Source: Marinobacter sp. (GTDB lineage: Bacteria > Pseudomonadota > Gammaproteobacteria > Pseudomonadales > Oleiphilaceae). From it: a stretch of DNA of 55,545 nt. The notes below the pieces were generated by a model. The model was not told the origin of the DNA, did no database searches, and saw only the letters and a program-made list of their open reading frames with translations. Below are positions 47,008 to 55,545 of the stretch, one piece after another (within the stretch, counting starts at the first letter, position 1; every line of letters begins with the position of its first letter). Made by a program: the position numbers and the translations under genes. The DNA is taken from positions 1 through 55,545 of the forward strand of contig JAKDUK010000009.1 of assembly GCA_030457765.1 (NCBI GenBank). Direction: 5' to 3'.

Positions 47008-48239
47008 TATCCTGTCACCCTCTCTGGTACTGGCTTGGTTTTCTCCATGCGCGTATAGAACGGCATCAGAATGAAGTAGAGGAAGTACAACACTGTCAGA
47101 ATCTGGGCAACAGTGGTACGACCCTCGGTGGTGGGCACAAGACCAAGATAACCAAGAATAACGAAACTCACTGCGAACAACGCCAGTGCAATCTTGCTCA
47201 GCCAGCCTTTGTAGCGGATAGAGCGCACAGGGCTTCTGTCCAACCACGGCAAAACAAACAGAATCGCAATGGCTCCGCCCATCACAACCACACCCCAAAA
47301 CTTCGCTGGCAGACCGAACAGGTCAACCGTTACCGCTCGCAACATGGCGTAGAACGGCGTGAAGTACCAAACAGGCGCAATATGTTCTGGTGTTTTCAGA
47401 GCATTTGCAGGCTCGAAGTTCGGCCTCTCAATAAACATGCCACCCATTTCAGGGAAGAAAAACACCACAATAAAGAAGATGAAGAAGAATACCGCGACGC
47501 CCACAAGGTCGTGCACTGAGTAGTACGGGTGGAACGGAATACCATCTTTTGGAATGCCGTTTTCGTCTTTGTTCTTCTTGATGTCGATACCGTCCGGGTT
47601 GTTGGAACCCACTTCGTGCAGCGCAAGAATATGCAGAACCACAAGACCTAAAAGAACGATCGGCAGCGCCACAACGTGCAAAGCAAAGAACCGATTAAGG
47701 GTAATACCTGAGATCAGATAATCACCACGAATCCACAGAGACAGGTCGTCGCCAATCACAGGAATCGCGCCAAACAGGTTAACGATTACCTGGGCGCCCC
47801 AATAGGACATTTGGCCCCAAGGCAGCAGGTAGCCCATGAAAGCCTCTGCCATCAGCACCAGATAGATAAGCATGCCGAATAGCCAGATTAACTCACGAGG
47901 CTTTTGGTAGGAGCCGTACATGAGCCCTCGGAACATGTGGAGGTACACCACAATGAAGAAAGCCGAGGCACCCGTGGAGTGCAGGTAGCGCAGGAGCCAG
48001 CCCCACTGCACATCACGCATGATGTACTCGACAGACGCAAAAGCGCCCTCGCCCGTTGGGTTGTAACTCATCGTAAGCCAAATACCGGTTACCAACTGGT
48101 TGACCAGCACCAGCATTGCCAGAGAGCCGAAAAAATACCAGAAATTGAAGTTTTTCGGTGCGTAGTATTTTGCCAGGTGGTTATTCCAGGCATCAACGAC
48201 TGGCAGACGTTCGTCTACCCAATTAAGAAGCTTTTGCAT
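47007..48239 (-). CDS. petB: Ubiquinol-cytochrome c reductase, cytochrome b
   Basis: 410 residues, eight or so membrane helices. Quinone-oxidising and -reducing sites and two b hemes. Heme His pairs visible in LHSTGASAFFIVVYLHMFRG and FFALHVVALPIVLLGLVVLHILAL; Qo-site motif PEW-type region appears as IAPVWYFTPFYAMLRAV. A loop GSNNPDGIDIKKNKDENGIPKDGIPFHPYYSVHD is as in other proteobacteria. Start overlaps the petA stop (TAATG). Confidence 0.96.
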   Translation of the reverse strand: MQKLLNWVDERLPVVDAWNNHLAKYYAPKNFNFWYFFGSLAMLVLVNQLVTGIWLTMSYNPTGEGAFASVEYIMRDVQWGWLLRYLHSTGASAFFIVVYLHMFRGLMYGSYQKPRELIWLFGMLIYLVLMAEAFMGYLLPWGQMSYWGAQVIVNLFGAIPVIGDDLSLWIRGDYLISGITLNRFFALHVVALPIVLLGLVVLHILALHEVGSNNPDGIDIKKNKDENGIPKDGIPFHPYYSVHDLVGVAVFFFIFFIVVFFFPEMGGMFIERPNFEPANALKTPEHIAPVWYFTPFYAMLRAVTVDLFGLPAKFWGVVVMGGAIAILFVLPWLDRSPVRSIRYKGWLSKIALALFAVSFVILGYLGLVPTTEGRTTVAQILTVLYFLYFILMPFYTRMEKTKPVPERVTG

Positions 48240-48832
48240 TACGCTGCCTCCGGGTCAAGACCAATGGTTAGGGTCTCGTCATCGTCGTAACGATAAGGCG
48301 GAACCTGCAAGTTCAGCGGAGCAGGCTGCGCCTGGTAGACTCGCCCAGCCATATCGTAGCGGGACCCGTGACAAGGGCAGAATAAACCACCAAGCCACTC
48401 ATCACCCAGATCGGCCGGAGCCACTTCCGGACGATAGGACGGCACACACCCCAGGTGGGTACACAACCCAACAAGAACAGCCATCTCAGGCCTCAGCGAA
48501 CGCAGAATGCCGTCAATATAAGGCGGCTGCTGCGGGGCTTCAGACTGAGGATCCTTCACCTTGTCATTGAGCTTCTTTATGTTGCCCACCATCTCGTCTG
48601 TGCGACGGATAAGCCAAACAGGCATACCCCGCCACGCAACGGTGATCTGCTGACCCGGTTCAATCTTACTGATATTGACGGTTACCGGCGCACCAGCGGC
48701 TTCCGCTTTGGCACTGGGATTCCAGGATGCCACGAAAGGAACTGCTGCACCGACGACGCCGACTCCACCGACCGCGGCCGTAGCACCGATCAGAAATCGG
48801 CGTCGACCTTGGCTCACGTCGCCATTATTCAT
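48239..48832 (-). CDS. petA: Ubiquinol-cytochrome c reductase, Rieske iron-sulfur subunit
   Basis: 197 residues. A twin-arginine-type N-terminus (QGRRRFLIGATAAVGGVGVVG) leads to the Tat-inserted membrane anchor. The 2Fe-2S ligands are in CTHLGCVP and CPCHGSRYD. It carries electrons from ubiquinol to cytochrome c1. First gene of the petABC operon. Confidence 0.96.
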   Translation of the reverse strand: MNNGDVSQGRRRFLIGATAAVGGVGVVGAAVPFVASWNPSAKAEAAGAPVTVNISKIEPGQQITVAWRGMPVWLIRRTDEMVGNIKKLNDKVKDPQSEAPQQPPYIDGILRSLRPEMAVLVGLCTHLGCVPSYRPEVAPADLGDEWLGGLFCPCHGSRYDMAGRVYQAQPAPLNLQVPPYRYDDDETLTIGLDPEAA

Positions 48833-48926
48833 TATGGTTTTCTCCCATCAGGCGATGTCACAGCCCGCAAGAAAGCCGGCAATGCGCATCAAAAGAACTT
48901 CACAACCCAAATTTATAAGCGAACAA

Positions 48927-48955
48927 ATAGTAATAAAATTACCAAGCCCTTACAA
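48927..48955 (-). promoter_or_regulatory. Putative promoter of petABC
   Basis: Minus strand TTGTAA (48950-48955), 17 bp, TACTAT (48927-48932), in the 240-bp gap upstream of petA; leader about 88 bases. Each hexamer matches consensus in 4 of 6. Confidence 0.4.
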
Positions 48956-49022
48956 GTCACAAACCCGCTGCCAGAGCTCGCTCTCTGCCCCAGATCAATT
49001 TGAATAGCATTGACCCTGAAAC

Positions 49023-49050
49023 AAAAAAACCCGACCAAAAGCCGGGTTTT
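49023..49050 (-). terminator. Intrinsic terminator after rpsI
   Basis: Minus strand ACCCGGC, loop TTTT, GGTCGGGT followed by seven T; one G-U pair in the stem. Ends the rplM-rpsI transcript. Confidence 0.85.
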
Positions 49051-49072
49051 CTGAGATCTGCTCCAGCGCAAC

Positions 49073-49465
49073 TTAACGCTTGGAGAACTGAGGACGCTTA
49101 CGCGCCTTACGCAGACCAACTTTCTTACGCTCAACTGCACGAGCATCACGGGTTACATAGCCCGCTGAACGCATTGACGGACGCAAGGTCTCGTCGTAAT
49201 CCATCAGCGCGCGAGTCAGGCCGTGACGAATAGCCCCTGCCTGACCACTGCTGCCACCACCTTTAACGGTGATGTTGATATCAAAACGATCCGTAGACTC
49301 AGCAACAACCAGAGGCTGACGCACGATCATACGAAGGGTTTCACGACCGAAAAATTCTTCGATTGTGCGACCGTTAATAGAAATGTTACCGCTTCCCGGC
49401 TTGATAAACACCCGAGCCGTGGACGTTTTGCGGCGACCAGTACCGTAATTTTGTGCTACAGACAT
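49073..49465 (-). CDS. rpsI: 30S ribosomal protein S9
   Basis: 130 residues, exactly the usual length. [59 protein letters not shown] and the basic tail [17 protein letters not shown], which reaches the tRNA in the P site. Follows rplM after 12 bp. Confidence 0.98.
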   Translation of the reverse strand: MSVAQNYGTGRRKTSTARVFIKPGSGNISINGRTIEEFFGRETLRMIVRQPLVVAESTDRFDINITVKGGGSSGQAGAIRHGLTRALMDYDETLRPSMRSAGYVTRDARAVERKKVGLRKARKRPQFSKR

Positions 49466-49477
49466 ATCCGCCTTCCG

Positions 49478-49906
49478 TTAAATATCGAGTTCTTTGGGCT
49501 GCTGGGCTGTATGAGGATGCTCAGCGCCGGCATAAACTTTCATCTTTTTGAACATGGCACGACCAAGCGGGCCCTTCGGAAGCATGCCTTTGACAGACTT
49601 CTGAATAACTTGCTCAGGCGCCTTCTCTACCAGCTTCTCGAAGCTGATGGACTTGATCCCACCCGGAAAGCCGGTATGGCTGTAGTACATCTTGTCAGAT
49701 GACTTGTTGCCGGTAACCCGCACCTGGCCCGCATTGATCACAACAATGTAATCGCCAGTGTCTACATGAGGGGTATACTCAGGCTTATGCTTGCCCCGCA
49801 GACGACGGGCGATTTCGGTTGACAGACGACCCAGCGTCTTGCCGGCTGCGTCTACAACGTACCAGTCACGTTTTACGGTTTCTGGTTTCGCACTCAGAGT
49901 CTTCAT
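49478..49906 (-). CDS. rplM: 50S ribosomal protein L13
   Basis: 142 residues from the ATG at 49906 ([20 protein letters not shown]), the family's normal N-terminus, with GGCGGA upstream. Conserved [35 protein letters not shown] and [22 protein letters not shown]. In E. coli L13 represses its own operon through the mRNA leader; a long leader is also predicted here. Confidence 0.98.
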   Translation of the reverse strand: MKTLSAKPETVKRDWYVVDAAGKTLGRLSTEIARRLRGKHKPEYTPHVDTGDYIVVINAGQVRVTGNKSSDKMYYSHTGFPGGIKSISFEKLVEKAPEQVIQKSVKGMLPKGPLGRAMFKKMKVYAGAEHPHTAQQPKELDI

Positions 49907-50008
49907 TGATTCCGCCTTGAACGCTATAAATAGAAACGTTAAAAACCACCACCGAGAACTATCATACACCCAGTGAGGTTATGTACCTGTATATTTGATC
50001 GGCAGTGA

Positions 50009-50031
50009 CACTATTCGGGGCTGAGATAGTG
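50009..50031 (-). promoter_or_regulatory. Leader hairpin upstream of rplM
   Basis: CACTAT / ATAGTG stem (6 bp) with an 11-base loop inside the predicted 145-base rplM leader. A candidate element for L13 autoregulation, by analogy only. Confidence 0.35.
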
Positions 50032-50058
50032 GCATCGCCTTGAAAAGCCAGGGCGCGA

Positions 50059-50087
50059 AGTATACTCGAACAATTCTTGAAAACCAA
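50059..50087 (-). promoter_or_regulatory. Putative promoter of rplM-rpsI
   Basis: Minus strand TTGGTT (50082-50087), 17 bp, TATACT (50059-50064). Predicted start near 50052, about 145 bases before the rplM start codon. Confidence 0.5.
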
Positions 50088-50115
50088 CCCTGCCGGGCAT
50101 TGTTTTGTCACTCAG

Positions 50116-50892
50116 TTATCGCCCTAACGATTGGCCATATAGCATACACGTATTCGCAAACAACGCCGAGGCCAAATCTTCCGGGTGCTCACCGCGTATG
50201 TCGGCCAAGCATTCAAAAATCTGGCGAAGATAAACCGGAGAGTTAGTACCCGCTTCAACACCCTGTGGCGCCATATCAGGAGCATCCGTTTCTAGCACTA
50301 AGGATTCCAGCGGCAAGCGCGCCACAGCATCTCGGGTTTTGCGCGCCCGGCTGTGTGTAATAACACCGCCCACCCCAATAAAGCACCCTTGATCAACCAG
50401 CTTGGTCGCTTGCTGATAGCTACCTGAAAACCCATGCACCAATGCCTGACCGCGCCAACCCTTGCGCCGTAAAATAGCATACACCTCATCATGGGTTTTC
50501 ACCGAATGAATGATCAAAGGGAGAGCAAACCTGGACGCCAGCTCAATCTGGGCTTCGAACCAGGGCGCCTGAATACTCATATCGCCATGCAGACGATCCA
50601 GCCCACATTCTCCAACTGCAACGCAGCGCTCCGGCTTCGCAGTCAAAATCCGCTCCAGACTCTCCAGATCTTCCCGGGAATGCTCTCCGACAAACCACGG
50701 ATGAATACCGAGACAGTAATACAGCCCGGAATGGGCCAAGGCTATGTCCCACACTCGGTCCCAATCCGCACGACGCACGCCGGGAATGACAAGACCGACA
50801 ACATGGTTGCTGTAAGCAGCCTCAAGCTCGCTGAACCGGCGGCCATCAAATTGTGGAAAGTCAAAATGACAATGGGCGTCAACCAGTTTCAA
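50116..50892 (-). CDS. TatD family metal-dependent hydrolase (YjjV-like)
   Basis: 258 residues from a TTG at 50892: GGAGG lies 5 bases upstream and the family start KLVDAHCHFDF follows at once; a GTG at 50904 overlaps this ribosome site. Metal ligands: HCH (DAHCHFD), Glu (AVGECGLDR), two His (PLIIHSVK, ALVHGFSGS) and Asp (VLETDAPD). TatD relatives are nucleases with 3'-5' DNA or RNA activity or D-aminoacyl-tRNA deacylase activity; which applies is unknown. 23 bp after prfC, in an order echoing E. coli holD-rimI-prfC-yjjV. Confidence 0.87.
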   Translation of the reverse strand: MKLVDAHCHFDFPQFDGRRFSELEAAYSNHVVGLVIPGVRRADWDRVWDIALAHSGLYYCLGIHPWFVGEHSREDLESLERILTAKPERCVAVGECGLDRLHGDMSIQAPWFEAQIELASRFALPLIIHSVKTHDEVYAILRRKGWRGQALVHGFSGSYQQATKLVDQGCFIGVGGVITHSRARKTRDAVARLPLESLVLETDAPDMAPQGVEAGTNSPVYLRQIFECLADIRGEHPEDLASALFANTCMLYGQSLGR

Positions 50893-50915
50893 GCCAACCT
50901 CCACCGGTTATGGCG

Positions 50916-52496
50916 TCAGTGTTCCCGGGTTTTATGGAACTCGACATCGGGGTAGCGCTCTTGTGCCAAATTGAGATTTACCATAGTTGGTGCGATATAG
51001 GCCAGGCGATCGCCGCCATCCAAGGCCAGATTATCGTTATTTTTACGCTGAAACTCGTCCAACTTGCGATCATCAGAACACGTTACCCAGCGCGCCGTAG
51101 CAACATTGATTGGCTCATAAATGGCCTCTACCTTGTATTCAGTCTTAAGGCGGCTGACCACCACATCAAACTGCAATACACCAACAGCACCCACGATTAA
51201 ATCGTTATTTCGTGTTGGCCGGAAAACCTGTACAGCGCCTTCTTCTGAAAGCTGAATCAAGCCCTTCTGAAGTTGTTTCGCTTTCAGTGGGTCTTTCAAA
51301 CGGATACGGCGAAACAATTCTGGTGCGAAATTGGGAATACCAGTGAACTTCATATCTTCACCAGCTGTGAATGTATCACCCAACTGAATAGTCCCGTGGT
51401 TGTGCAGACCAATGATGTCGCCGGCGCAGGCTTCCTCAGCATGCTCACGATCCCCGGCCATAAACGTTAGCGCATCGGAAAACCGCACATCTTTTCCAAT
51501 TCTTACGTGGCGAGCCTTCATACCCTGTTTATATCTACCAGAGACAAGGCGCATAAACGCGACCCTGTCCCGGTGCTGGGGATCCATATTCGCCTGAATT
51601 TTGAACACAAAGCCCGAGAAGCCTTCGTCATCCGGCTGCACTAAGCGTTGGTCAGTTTCTCTCGGTTGTGGCTCAGGTGCCCAATCCACCAAGCCATCCA
51701 GCATATGGTCAACACCAAAATTGCCCAACGCGGTACCGAAAAATACCGGCGTGAGCTTGCCCGCCAAAAATGCCTCGTGATCAAATTCGTGAGAAGCGCC
51801 TTTAACCAACTCTACCTCATCACGTAATTCGCTGGCATATTCGCCAAGAACTGTATCAAGCTCGGGATTACTCAACCCACTGATGACCCGCTCATCCTGG
51901 ATAGTATGCCCATGCCCGCTTTGATAAAGGATGACTTCATCCCGAAGCAGATGATAAACGCCCTTGAAACTTTTACCCATGCCGATTGGCCAGGTGATTG
52001 GCGCACAGGCAATTTTAAGAACATCTTCTACCTCGTCCATGAGCTCAACCGGGTCACGGGTATCCCGGTCAAGCTTGTTCATGAAGGTGAGAATAGGAGT
52101 ATCTCTGAGACGCGTAACCTCCATCAGTTTGATGGTGCGCTCTTCAACACCCTTGGCGCTGTCGATCACCATCAAACATGAATCCACAGCCGTCAAAGTG
52201 CGGTAGGTATCCTCAGAGAAATCTTCATGGCCCGGCGTATCCAAAAGGTTCACCAGCTTTTGGCCGTAAGGAAACTGCATCACAGATGTGGTTACTGATA
52301 TACCCCGCTCTTTTTCCATTTGCATCCAGTCAGATTTGGCATGCTGACCGGACTTCTTACCCTTAACTGTCCCAGCCTTTTGCAAAGCGTGCCCGAACAA
52401 AAGAACTTTTTCGGTAATCGTCGTTTTACCAGCGTCTGGGTGCGAGATGATTGCAAAGGTGCGGCGCTTAGCCACTTCCTGGGAAAGGTGAGACAT
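50916..52496 (-). CDS. prfC: Peptide chain release factor 3
   Basis: 526 residues from the ATG at 52496 ([26 protein letters not shown]); the upstream ATG at 52541 lies at a possible -10 element. GTPase that removes RF1/RF2 from the ribosome. G1 [10 protein letters not shown]2 region [23 protein letters not shown]3 [15 protein letters not shown]4 NKLDRD, then domains 2-3 with [16 protein letters not shown] and [18 protein letters not shown]. Confidence 0.96.
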   Translation of the reverse strand: MSHLSQEVAKRRTFAIISHPDAGKTTITEKVLLFGHALQKAGTVKGKKSGQHAKSDWMQMEKERGISVTTSVMQFPYGQKLVNLLDTPGHEDFSEDTYRTLTAVDSCLMVIDSAKGVEERTIKLMEVTRLRDTPILTFMNKLDRDTRDPVELMDEVEDVLKIACAPITWPIGMGKSFKGVYHLLRDEVILYQSGHGHTIQDERVISGLSNPELDTVLGEYASELRDEVELVKGASHEFDHEAFLAGKLTPVFFGTALGNFGVDHMLDGLVDWAPEPQPRETDQRLVQPDDEGFSGFVFKIQANMDPQHRDRVAFMRLVSGRYKQGMKARHVRIGKDVRFSDALTFMAGDREHAEEACAGDIIGLHNHGTIQLGDTFTAGEDMKFTGIPNFAPELFRRIRLKDPLKAKQLQKGLIQLSEEGAVQVFRPTRNNDLIVGAVGVLQFDVVVSRLKTEYKVEAIYEPINVATARWVTCSDDRKLDEFQRKNNDNLALDGGDRLAYIAPTMVNLNLAQERYPDVEFHKTREH

Positions 52497-52539
52497 AGTC
52501 GAAGAAAAACCTGCGTCAGATGATCTGAGAAAGGCAGAC

Positions 52540-52545
52540 ATTATA
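52540..52545 (-). promoter_or_regulatory. Putative -10 element for prfC
   Basis: Minus strand TATAAT in the 88-bp rimI-prfC gap, 43 bp before the prfC start. The -35 region has no good match. Confidence 0.3.
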
Positions 52546-52584
52546 GGGACAATAAGGTTATTACGCGAACAGAAGCCGTAATCT

Positions 52585-53073
52585 TCAGGCGTGCAAGAGC
52601 AGAGACATGACTCTGGCGTCTTCTCGCTCCGAGGGGCCAGGATAGTAACCCGGCCGGCGGCCTATTTCCTCAAACCCCTCACTACGATAGAGCTTGCACG
52701 CTACGCTATTAGTCAGGCGAACCTCTAAAACAACCTGATTCATGCCTTCTCGAACGGCTTCTGTAATCAGATGCCGCAATAAGAGCCGACCTACGCCGTA
52801 ACCACGAGCACTCGGGTGAACGCAAAGATTCAGGAGCTGGGCTTCATCAAGTACATAAACGACTACCGCGTATCCGACCAGCACCCCGTCCAGGCATGCA
52901 CCCCACACGCGATAGCCAGACTTAAAGCAATCTGCAAACACACCTTGAGTCCAAGGGTGAGAATACCCCTGATGCTCTATATCAAGCATATCTGGCAGAT
53001 CTTCCAGGCGCAAAGGCCGCATCGTCAACTCAAGACCCTGAGCTGGGTTATACATGTGTTGCTTTTCTTGCAT
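52585..53073 (-). CDS. rimI: Ribosomal-protein-alanine N-acetyltransferase RimI
   Basis: 162 residues, GNAT fold. [53 protein letters not shown] (acetyl-CoA motif A, RGYGVG) and [20 protein letters not shown] (motif B, as in RimI). Acetylates the N-terminal Ala of S18. Its ATG overlaps the stop of the psi-like gene (TGATG). Confidence 0.93.
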   Translation of the reverse strand: MQEKQHMYNPAQGLELTMRPLRLEDLPDMLDIEHQGYSHPWTQGVFADCFKSGYRVWGACLDGVLVGYAVVVYVLDEAQLLNLCVHPSARGYGVGRLLLRHLITEAVREGMNQVVLEVRLTNSVACKLYRSEGFEEIGRRPGYYPGPSEREDARVMSLLLHA

Positions 53074-53882
53074 CAGGTTGCAGCCAGAGATTTAAGGTGT
53101 TCCCACAAAGAGCGCTTTAACCCGGGATTGCCGGCAAGCTCTGTTAAGGTATGCTCGAAGTCCACATCGGGAGCTCGCTGGAGAACACCAGCCAGCCAAT
53201 CAGTGTCTGGCGCTTTCAACTCCAAGGACCCCAGGACAATTACTTTTTTGTCGCCAGAGCCCTCTAACACAAGTGCCATCACGGACTTCAAGTCGTTCAG
53301 TGCGCTACCGGGCACAAGACGATTATTGAAGACTGGCCAATGAACCCATTCTGGCTTTGCCAGCTGACCCTCACCGAGGCTGCTCAATATATTCATAGCT
53401 AGCGTTTCCTGTAGCCGCAGGCTCGCTTCCTTAGATATGTGGGCAATCAGGGTGTGCCGACTACCGGCGAACACCCCTATGCTTAAGTTCAACGCCTGAG
53501 CGACGCTCCGCTTCGCTTGCGAGCCTGACTCGATACTCTCTTCAGTGTCGTCGGTAGCCTGGTTCAAAGCCTCGAGAGAACGATGTTTCTGCTGATTCTT
53601 GTTTGGCGCTGGGTCTGTTTTGCCCTCCATCAAAGCCTGAAGGCTGGCAATTCGCTGGATACCACGCTGACTAGCTTCGGATGAGGGTGGAGCAACGTTA
53701 GCTGTGGTAGACGCCGTAGCCACGGGAAGCTCGCCCGGCACAGGCTGACCCGCCGGCTCAACCGGCTCCGGAAACCGGAACTCCGGGCTGGGAGCGGCAC
53801 CTGGTAGAGGTTCGCGAGCATACCACAGCCGAATACCTGCAAAACCGAGATAAAACTGTCGCTGGGCTTCAGTTTGAATCAT
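53073..53882 (-). CDS. holD: Probable DNA polymerase III psi subunit (HolD-like) with long disordered insert
   Basis: 269 residues, about twice E. coli HolD. N-terminus (QFYLGFAGIRLWYAREPLPG, 10-29) resembles the HolD start with its GITQW motif; residues 132-228 look like the folded core, and the C-terminal LTELAGNPGLKRSLWEHL (246-263) parallels the E. coli LTDLRANPTARAALWQQI. Between them, about 30-130 is rich in Pro, Ala, Ser, Gln and Glu and probably disordered. Psi bridges the clamp loader to chi and single-strand-binding protein. The gene sits immediately upstream of rimI, as holD does in E. coli, and starts right after the leuA stop (TGAATG). The assignment rests on recalled sequence and context, so it needs a profile search. 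Confidence 0.6.
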   Translation of the reverse strand: MIQTEAQRQFYLGFAGIRLWYAREPLPGAAPSPEFRFPEPVEPAGQPVPGELPVATASTTANVAPPSSEASQRGIQRIASLQALMEGKTDPAPNKNQQKHRSLEALNQATDDTEESIESGSQAKRSVAQALNLSIGVFAGSRHTLIAHISKEASLRLQETLAMNILSSLGEGQLAKPEWVHWPVFNNRLVPGSALNDLKSVMALVLEGSGDKKVIVLGSLELKAPDTDWLAGVLQRAPDVDFEHTLTELAGNPGLKRSLWEHLKSLAAT

Positions 53883-55433
53883 TCAAACATCCGCAACCTG
53901 TGGGTGCTGCCGTATACCGCCACGGCTGATCAGGTTTAGCGCTTCGATATAGGCTTTAGCAGAGGCGATAATGATATCTGTGTCGGCACCTACACCGTTT
54001 ACAATCCGCCCACCACGTTCTAATCGAACCGTCACTTCACCCTGAGCGTCTGTACCGCTGGTAATGTTATTTACCGAGTAAAGCTGCAGATTGCAGCCTG
54101 AATCAACCAGCGACTCAATCGCTTTGAACGTGGCATCCACCGGACCACTGCCTTGCGCCTCTACTTTGTGCTCTTTACCGTCCATCGTTAGGGTAAGGTC
54201 CGCTTTGGGCATGACACCTGTCTCAGAACACACTTGCAGACACACCAAACCATACCGACCATCCTCGTCTTTTTGCCGAGTATCGGTGGCAATGGCCTGA
54301 AGGTCTTCGTCAAAAATCTCATGTTTCAGATCAGCCAGCGCTTTGAAACGGGTGAACGCTTCATTTAACTCTGTCTCTGTCTCAAACTGAATGCCCAACT
54401 CCAGCAATCTGGTGCGGAAGGCATTGCGACCGGAATGCTTGCCCAGCACCAAACTGTTGGTGTGCCAACCGACATCTTCAGCACGCATAATTTCGTAGGT
54501 TTCGCGATGCTTGAGCACACCGTCTTGATGAATGCCGGATTCATGGGCAAAAGCGTTCGCGCCGACAATGGCTTTATTTGGCTGTACTGGGAAACCGGTA
54601 ATCGTTGACACCAACCGAGAAGCTGGAACGATATGACTGCTGTCTATCCGCGTATCTATGCTGAACAGGTCCTGTCGGGTGCGTACAGCCATCACGATCT
54701 CTTCCAGCGACGCGTTACCCGCCCGCTCGCCCAGGCCATTAATAGTGCACTCTACCTGTCTGGCACCACGGGATACGGCTGCCAGTGAGTTTGCCACCGC
54801 AAGCCCCAGGTCGTTGTGACAATGCACGGAAAAAATGGCTTTATCGGCATTGGGAATGCGGTTCAAAAGCTGATGGATGGTTTCTGCAAATTGTTCCGGA
54901 ATGGCGTAGCCAACTGTATCCGGAATATTAATGGTATTGGCGCCGGCATCAATCGCTGCTTCAATAATCCGGCAAAGGAAATCAAGATCCGAGCGACCGG
55001 CATCCTCACAAGAGAACTCAACATCAGCCACATGGCCTCGAGCTCGCTTTACAGACCGGACCGCTTGCTCAATCACCTCATCTGGCCGCATTTGCAGCTT
55101 ATGCTTCATATGGATAGGCGACGTGGCGATAAACGTATGAATGCGCCCACGCTCAGCTGGTCGAATGGCTTCAGCGGCACGATCAATGTCTTTGTCCAAC
55201 GCACGGGCGAGACTACAAATTGTTGACTCTTTGATAGTCTCGGCAATGGATTTTACGGCATCAAAATCGCCCTGGCTTGCGATAGCAAAACCAGCCTCAA
55301 TGACATCCACTCTTAGCTTCTCGAGAATCTTGGCAATCCGAAGTTTCTCCGCCTTGTTCATGGTGGCACCAGGGCTTTGCTCACCGTCCCGGAGAGTGGT
55401 ATCAAAAATCACCAAATGATCGTTGACAGACAT
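53883..55433 (-). CDS. leuA: 2-isopropylmalate synthase
   Basis: 516 residues, type 1 LeuA. Condenses acetyl-CoA with 2-oxoisovalerate, first step of leucine synthesis. [25 protein letters not shown] (catalytic Arg and metal Asp), [62 protein letters not shown] and [11 protein letters not shown] (metal His), then a C-terminal leucine-sensing domain from about 390. GGAG lies 8 bases before the ATG. The stop touches the start of the psi-like gene. Confidence 0.97.
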   Translation of the reverse strand: MSVNDHLVIFDTTLRDGEQSPGATMNKAEKLRIAKILEKLRVDVIEAGFAIASQGDFDAVKSIAETIKESTICSLARALDKDIDRAAEAIRPAERGRIHTFIATSPIHMKHKLQMRPDEVIEQAVRSVKRARGHVADVEFSCEDAGRSDLDFLCRIIEAAIDAGANTINIPDTVGYAIPEQFAETIHQLLNRIPNADKAIFSVHCHNDLGLAVANSLAAVSRGARQVECTINGLGERAGNASLEEIVMAVRTRQDLFSIDTRIDSSHIVPASRLVSTITGFPVQPNKAIVGANAFAHESGIHQDGVLKHRETYEIMRAEDVGWHTNSLVLGKHSGRNAFRTRLLELGIQFETETELNEAFTRFKALADLKHEIFDEDLQAIATDTRQKDEDGRYGLVCLQVCSETGVMPKADLTLTMDGKEHKVEAQGSGPVDATFKAIESLVDSGCNLQLYSVNNITSGTDAQGEVTVRLERGGRIVNGVGADTDIIIASAKAYIEALNLISRGGIRQHPQVADV

Positions 55434-55473
55434 TGAGGTGCTCCATATTGCGTTTGGATGTATAACCCGAGTA

Positions 55474-55515
55474 TATCACCGAGAAGTATAGGGAGCAGTC
55501 CTCCCTTAGGTGATA
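55474..55515 (-). promoter_or_regulatory. Nested inverted repeats upstream of leuA
   Basis: TATCACC (55474-55480) pairs with GGTGATA (55509-55515), enclosing GGGAG/CTCCC (55491-55495 and 55501-55505, loop CAGTC). It lies 41-82 bp before the leuA start. Could be an operator or a leader structure; no leucine-rich leader peptide is visible. Confidence 0.4.
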
Positions 55516-55525
55516 AGCCAAATGA

Positions 55526-55545
55526 CAAACAAAAAAAACCCCCAA
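55526..55545 (-). terminator. Possible 3' half of a terminator of the gene beyond the window
   Basis: On the minus strand the window begins TTGGGGGTTTTTTTTG: a G-run followed by eight T, as in the 3' arm and T-tract of an intrinsic terminator. The 5' arm would lie outside, so this is only suggested. Confidence 0.3.

Noticed and set aside
1..55545. Search for mobile elements, prophage, restriction, toxin-antitoxin or other defence genes
   Set aside because: Apart from short intergenic elements every larger gene fits a conserved housekeeping family or known gene order; no transposase, integrase or defence domain was seen.

Overview
The window reads as an ordinary stretch of gammaproteobacterial chromosome, with gene orders I know from Pseudomonas and its relatives (secA-dciA-lpxC-dcw cluster-rnpB-rsmI-lpoA-yraN; sspB/sspA-petCBA-rpsI-rplM; xseB-ispA-dxs; leuA-holD-like-rimI-prfC-tatD-like). 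Protein style, moderate GC content and the kind of intergenic palindrome between thyA and folA suggest a Marinobacter-like marine bacterium; that genus call is inference from memory. I see no prophage, transposase, integrase, CRISPR array, tRNA, rRNA or known defence system.

Layout. 1-2.75 kb (minus): the 5' part of a cNMP-binding/HDOD signalling gene, a small secreted peptidoglycan-binding-like protein and an AI-2E-family membrane protein. 2.86-5.1 kb: an unrecognised 117-aa protein, a haloalkane-dehalogenase-like hydrolase whose nucleophile position holds Asn, and a TesB-like thioesterase. 5.2-6.8 kb (plus): DEAD-box helicase, overlapping tail to tail with folA. 6.8-9.9 kb (minus): TauE/SafE transporter, lgt, thyA, folA, with a perfect 28-bp inverted repeat between thyA and folA. 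10.0-14.1 kb (plus): NRDE protein, then xseB-ispA-dxs. 14.1-17.6 kb (minus): ribA, moaC, a Nudix/ThiE-like fusion and argJ. 17.7-23.2 kb: secA, an M23 peptidase, dciA (plus strand) and lpxC. 23.4-40.4 kb (minus): a complete dcw cluster from mraZ to ftsZ with tightly coupled genes, one recognisable mraZ promoter and an exact four-box MraZ operator. 40.7-41.0 kb: RNase P RNA. 41.1-45.0 kb: rsmI divergent from lpoA-yraN-SIS protein. 45.0-50.1 kb (minus): sspA-sspB, petA-petB-petC, rplM-rpsI. 50.1-55.4 kb (minus): leuA, a probable DNA polymerase III psi subunit, rimI, prfC and a TatD-family hydrolase.

Functional picture. Most genes are housekeeping: peptidoglycan precursor synthesis and division (MurC-G, MraY, DdlB, FtsI/L/W/Q/A/Z, LpoA, M23 peptidase), outer membrane and lipoprotein assembly (LpxC, Lgt), secretion (SecA), folate/thymidylate, isoprenoid, riboflavin, molybdopterin, arginine and leucine synthesis, the cytochrome bc1 complex, and translation. 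MurE carries the DNPR motif typical of meso-diaminopimelate ligases, which implies a DAP-type wall.

I did not find a clearly new multi-gene system. The points most worth a second look are the Asp-to-Asn change in the dehalogenase-like protein, the 28-bp palindromic element, the diverged psi subunit with a long disordered insert, the SIS-domain protein that has lost its sugar-phosphate motifs, and several stop codons built into hairpins between convergent genes.
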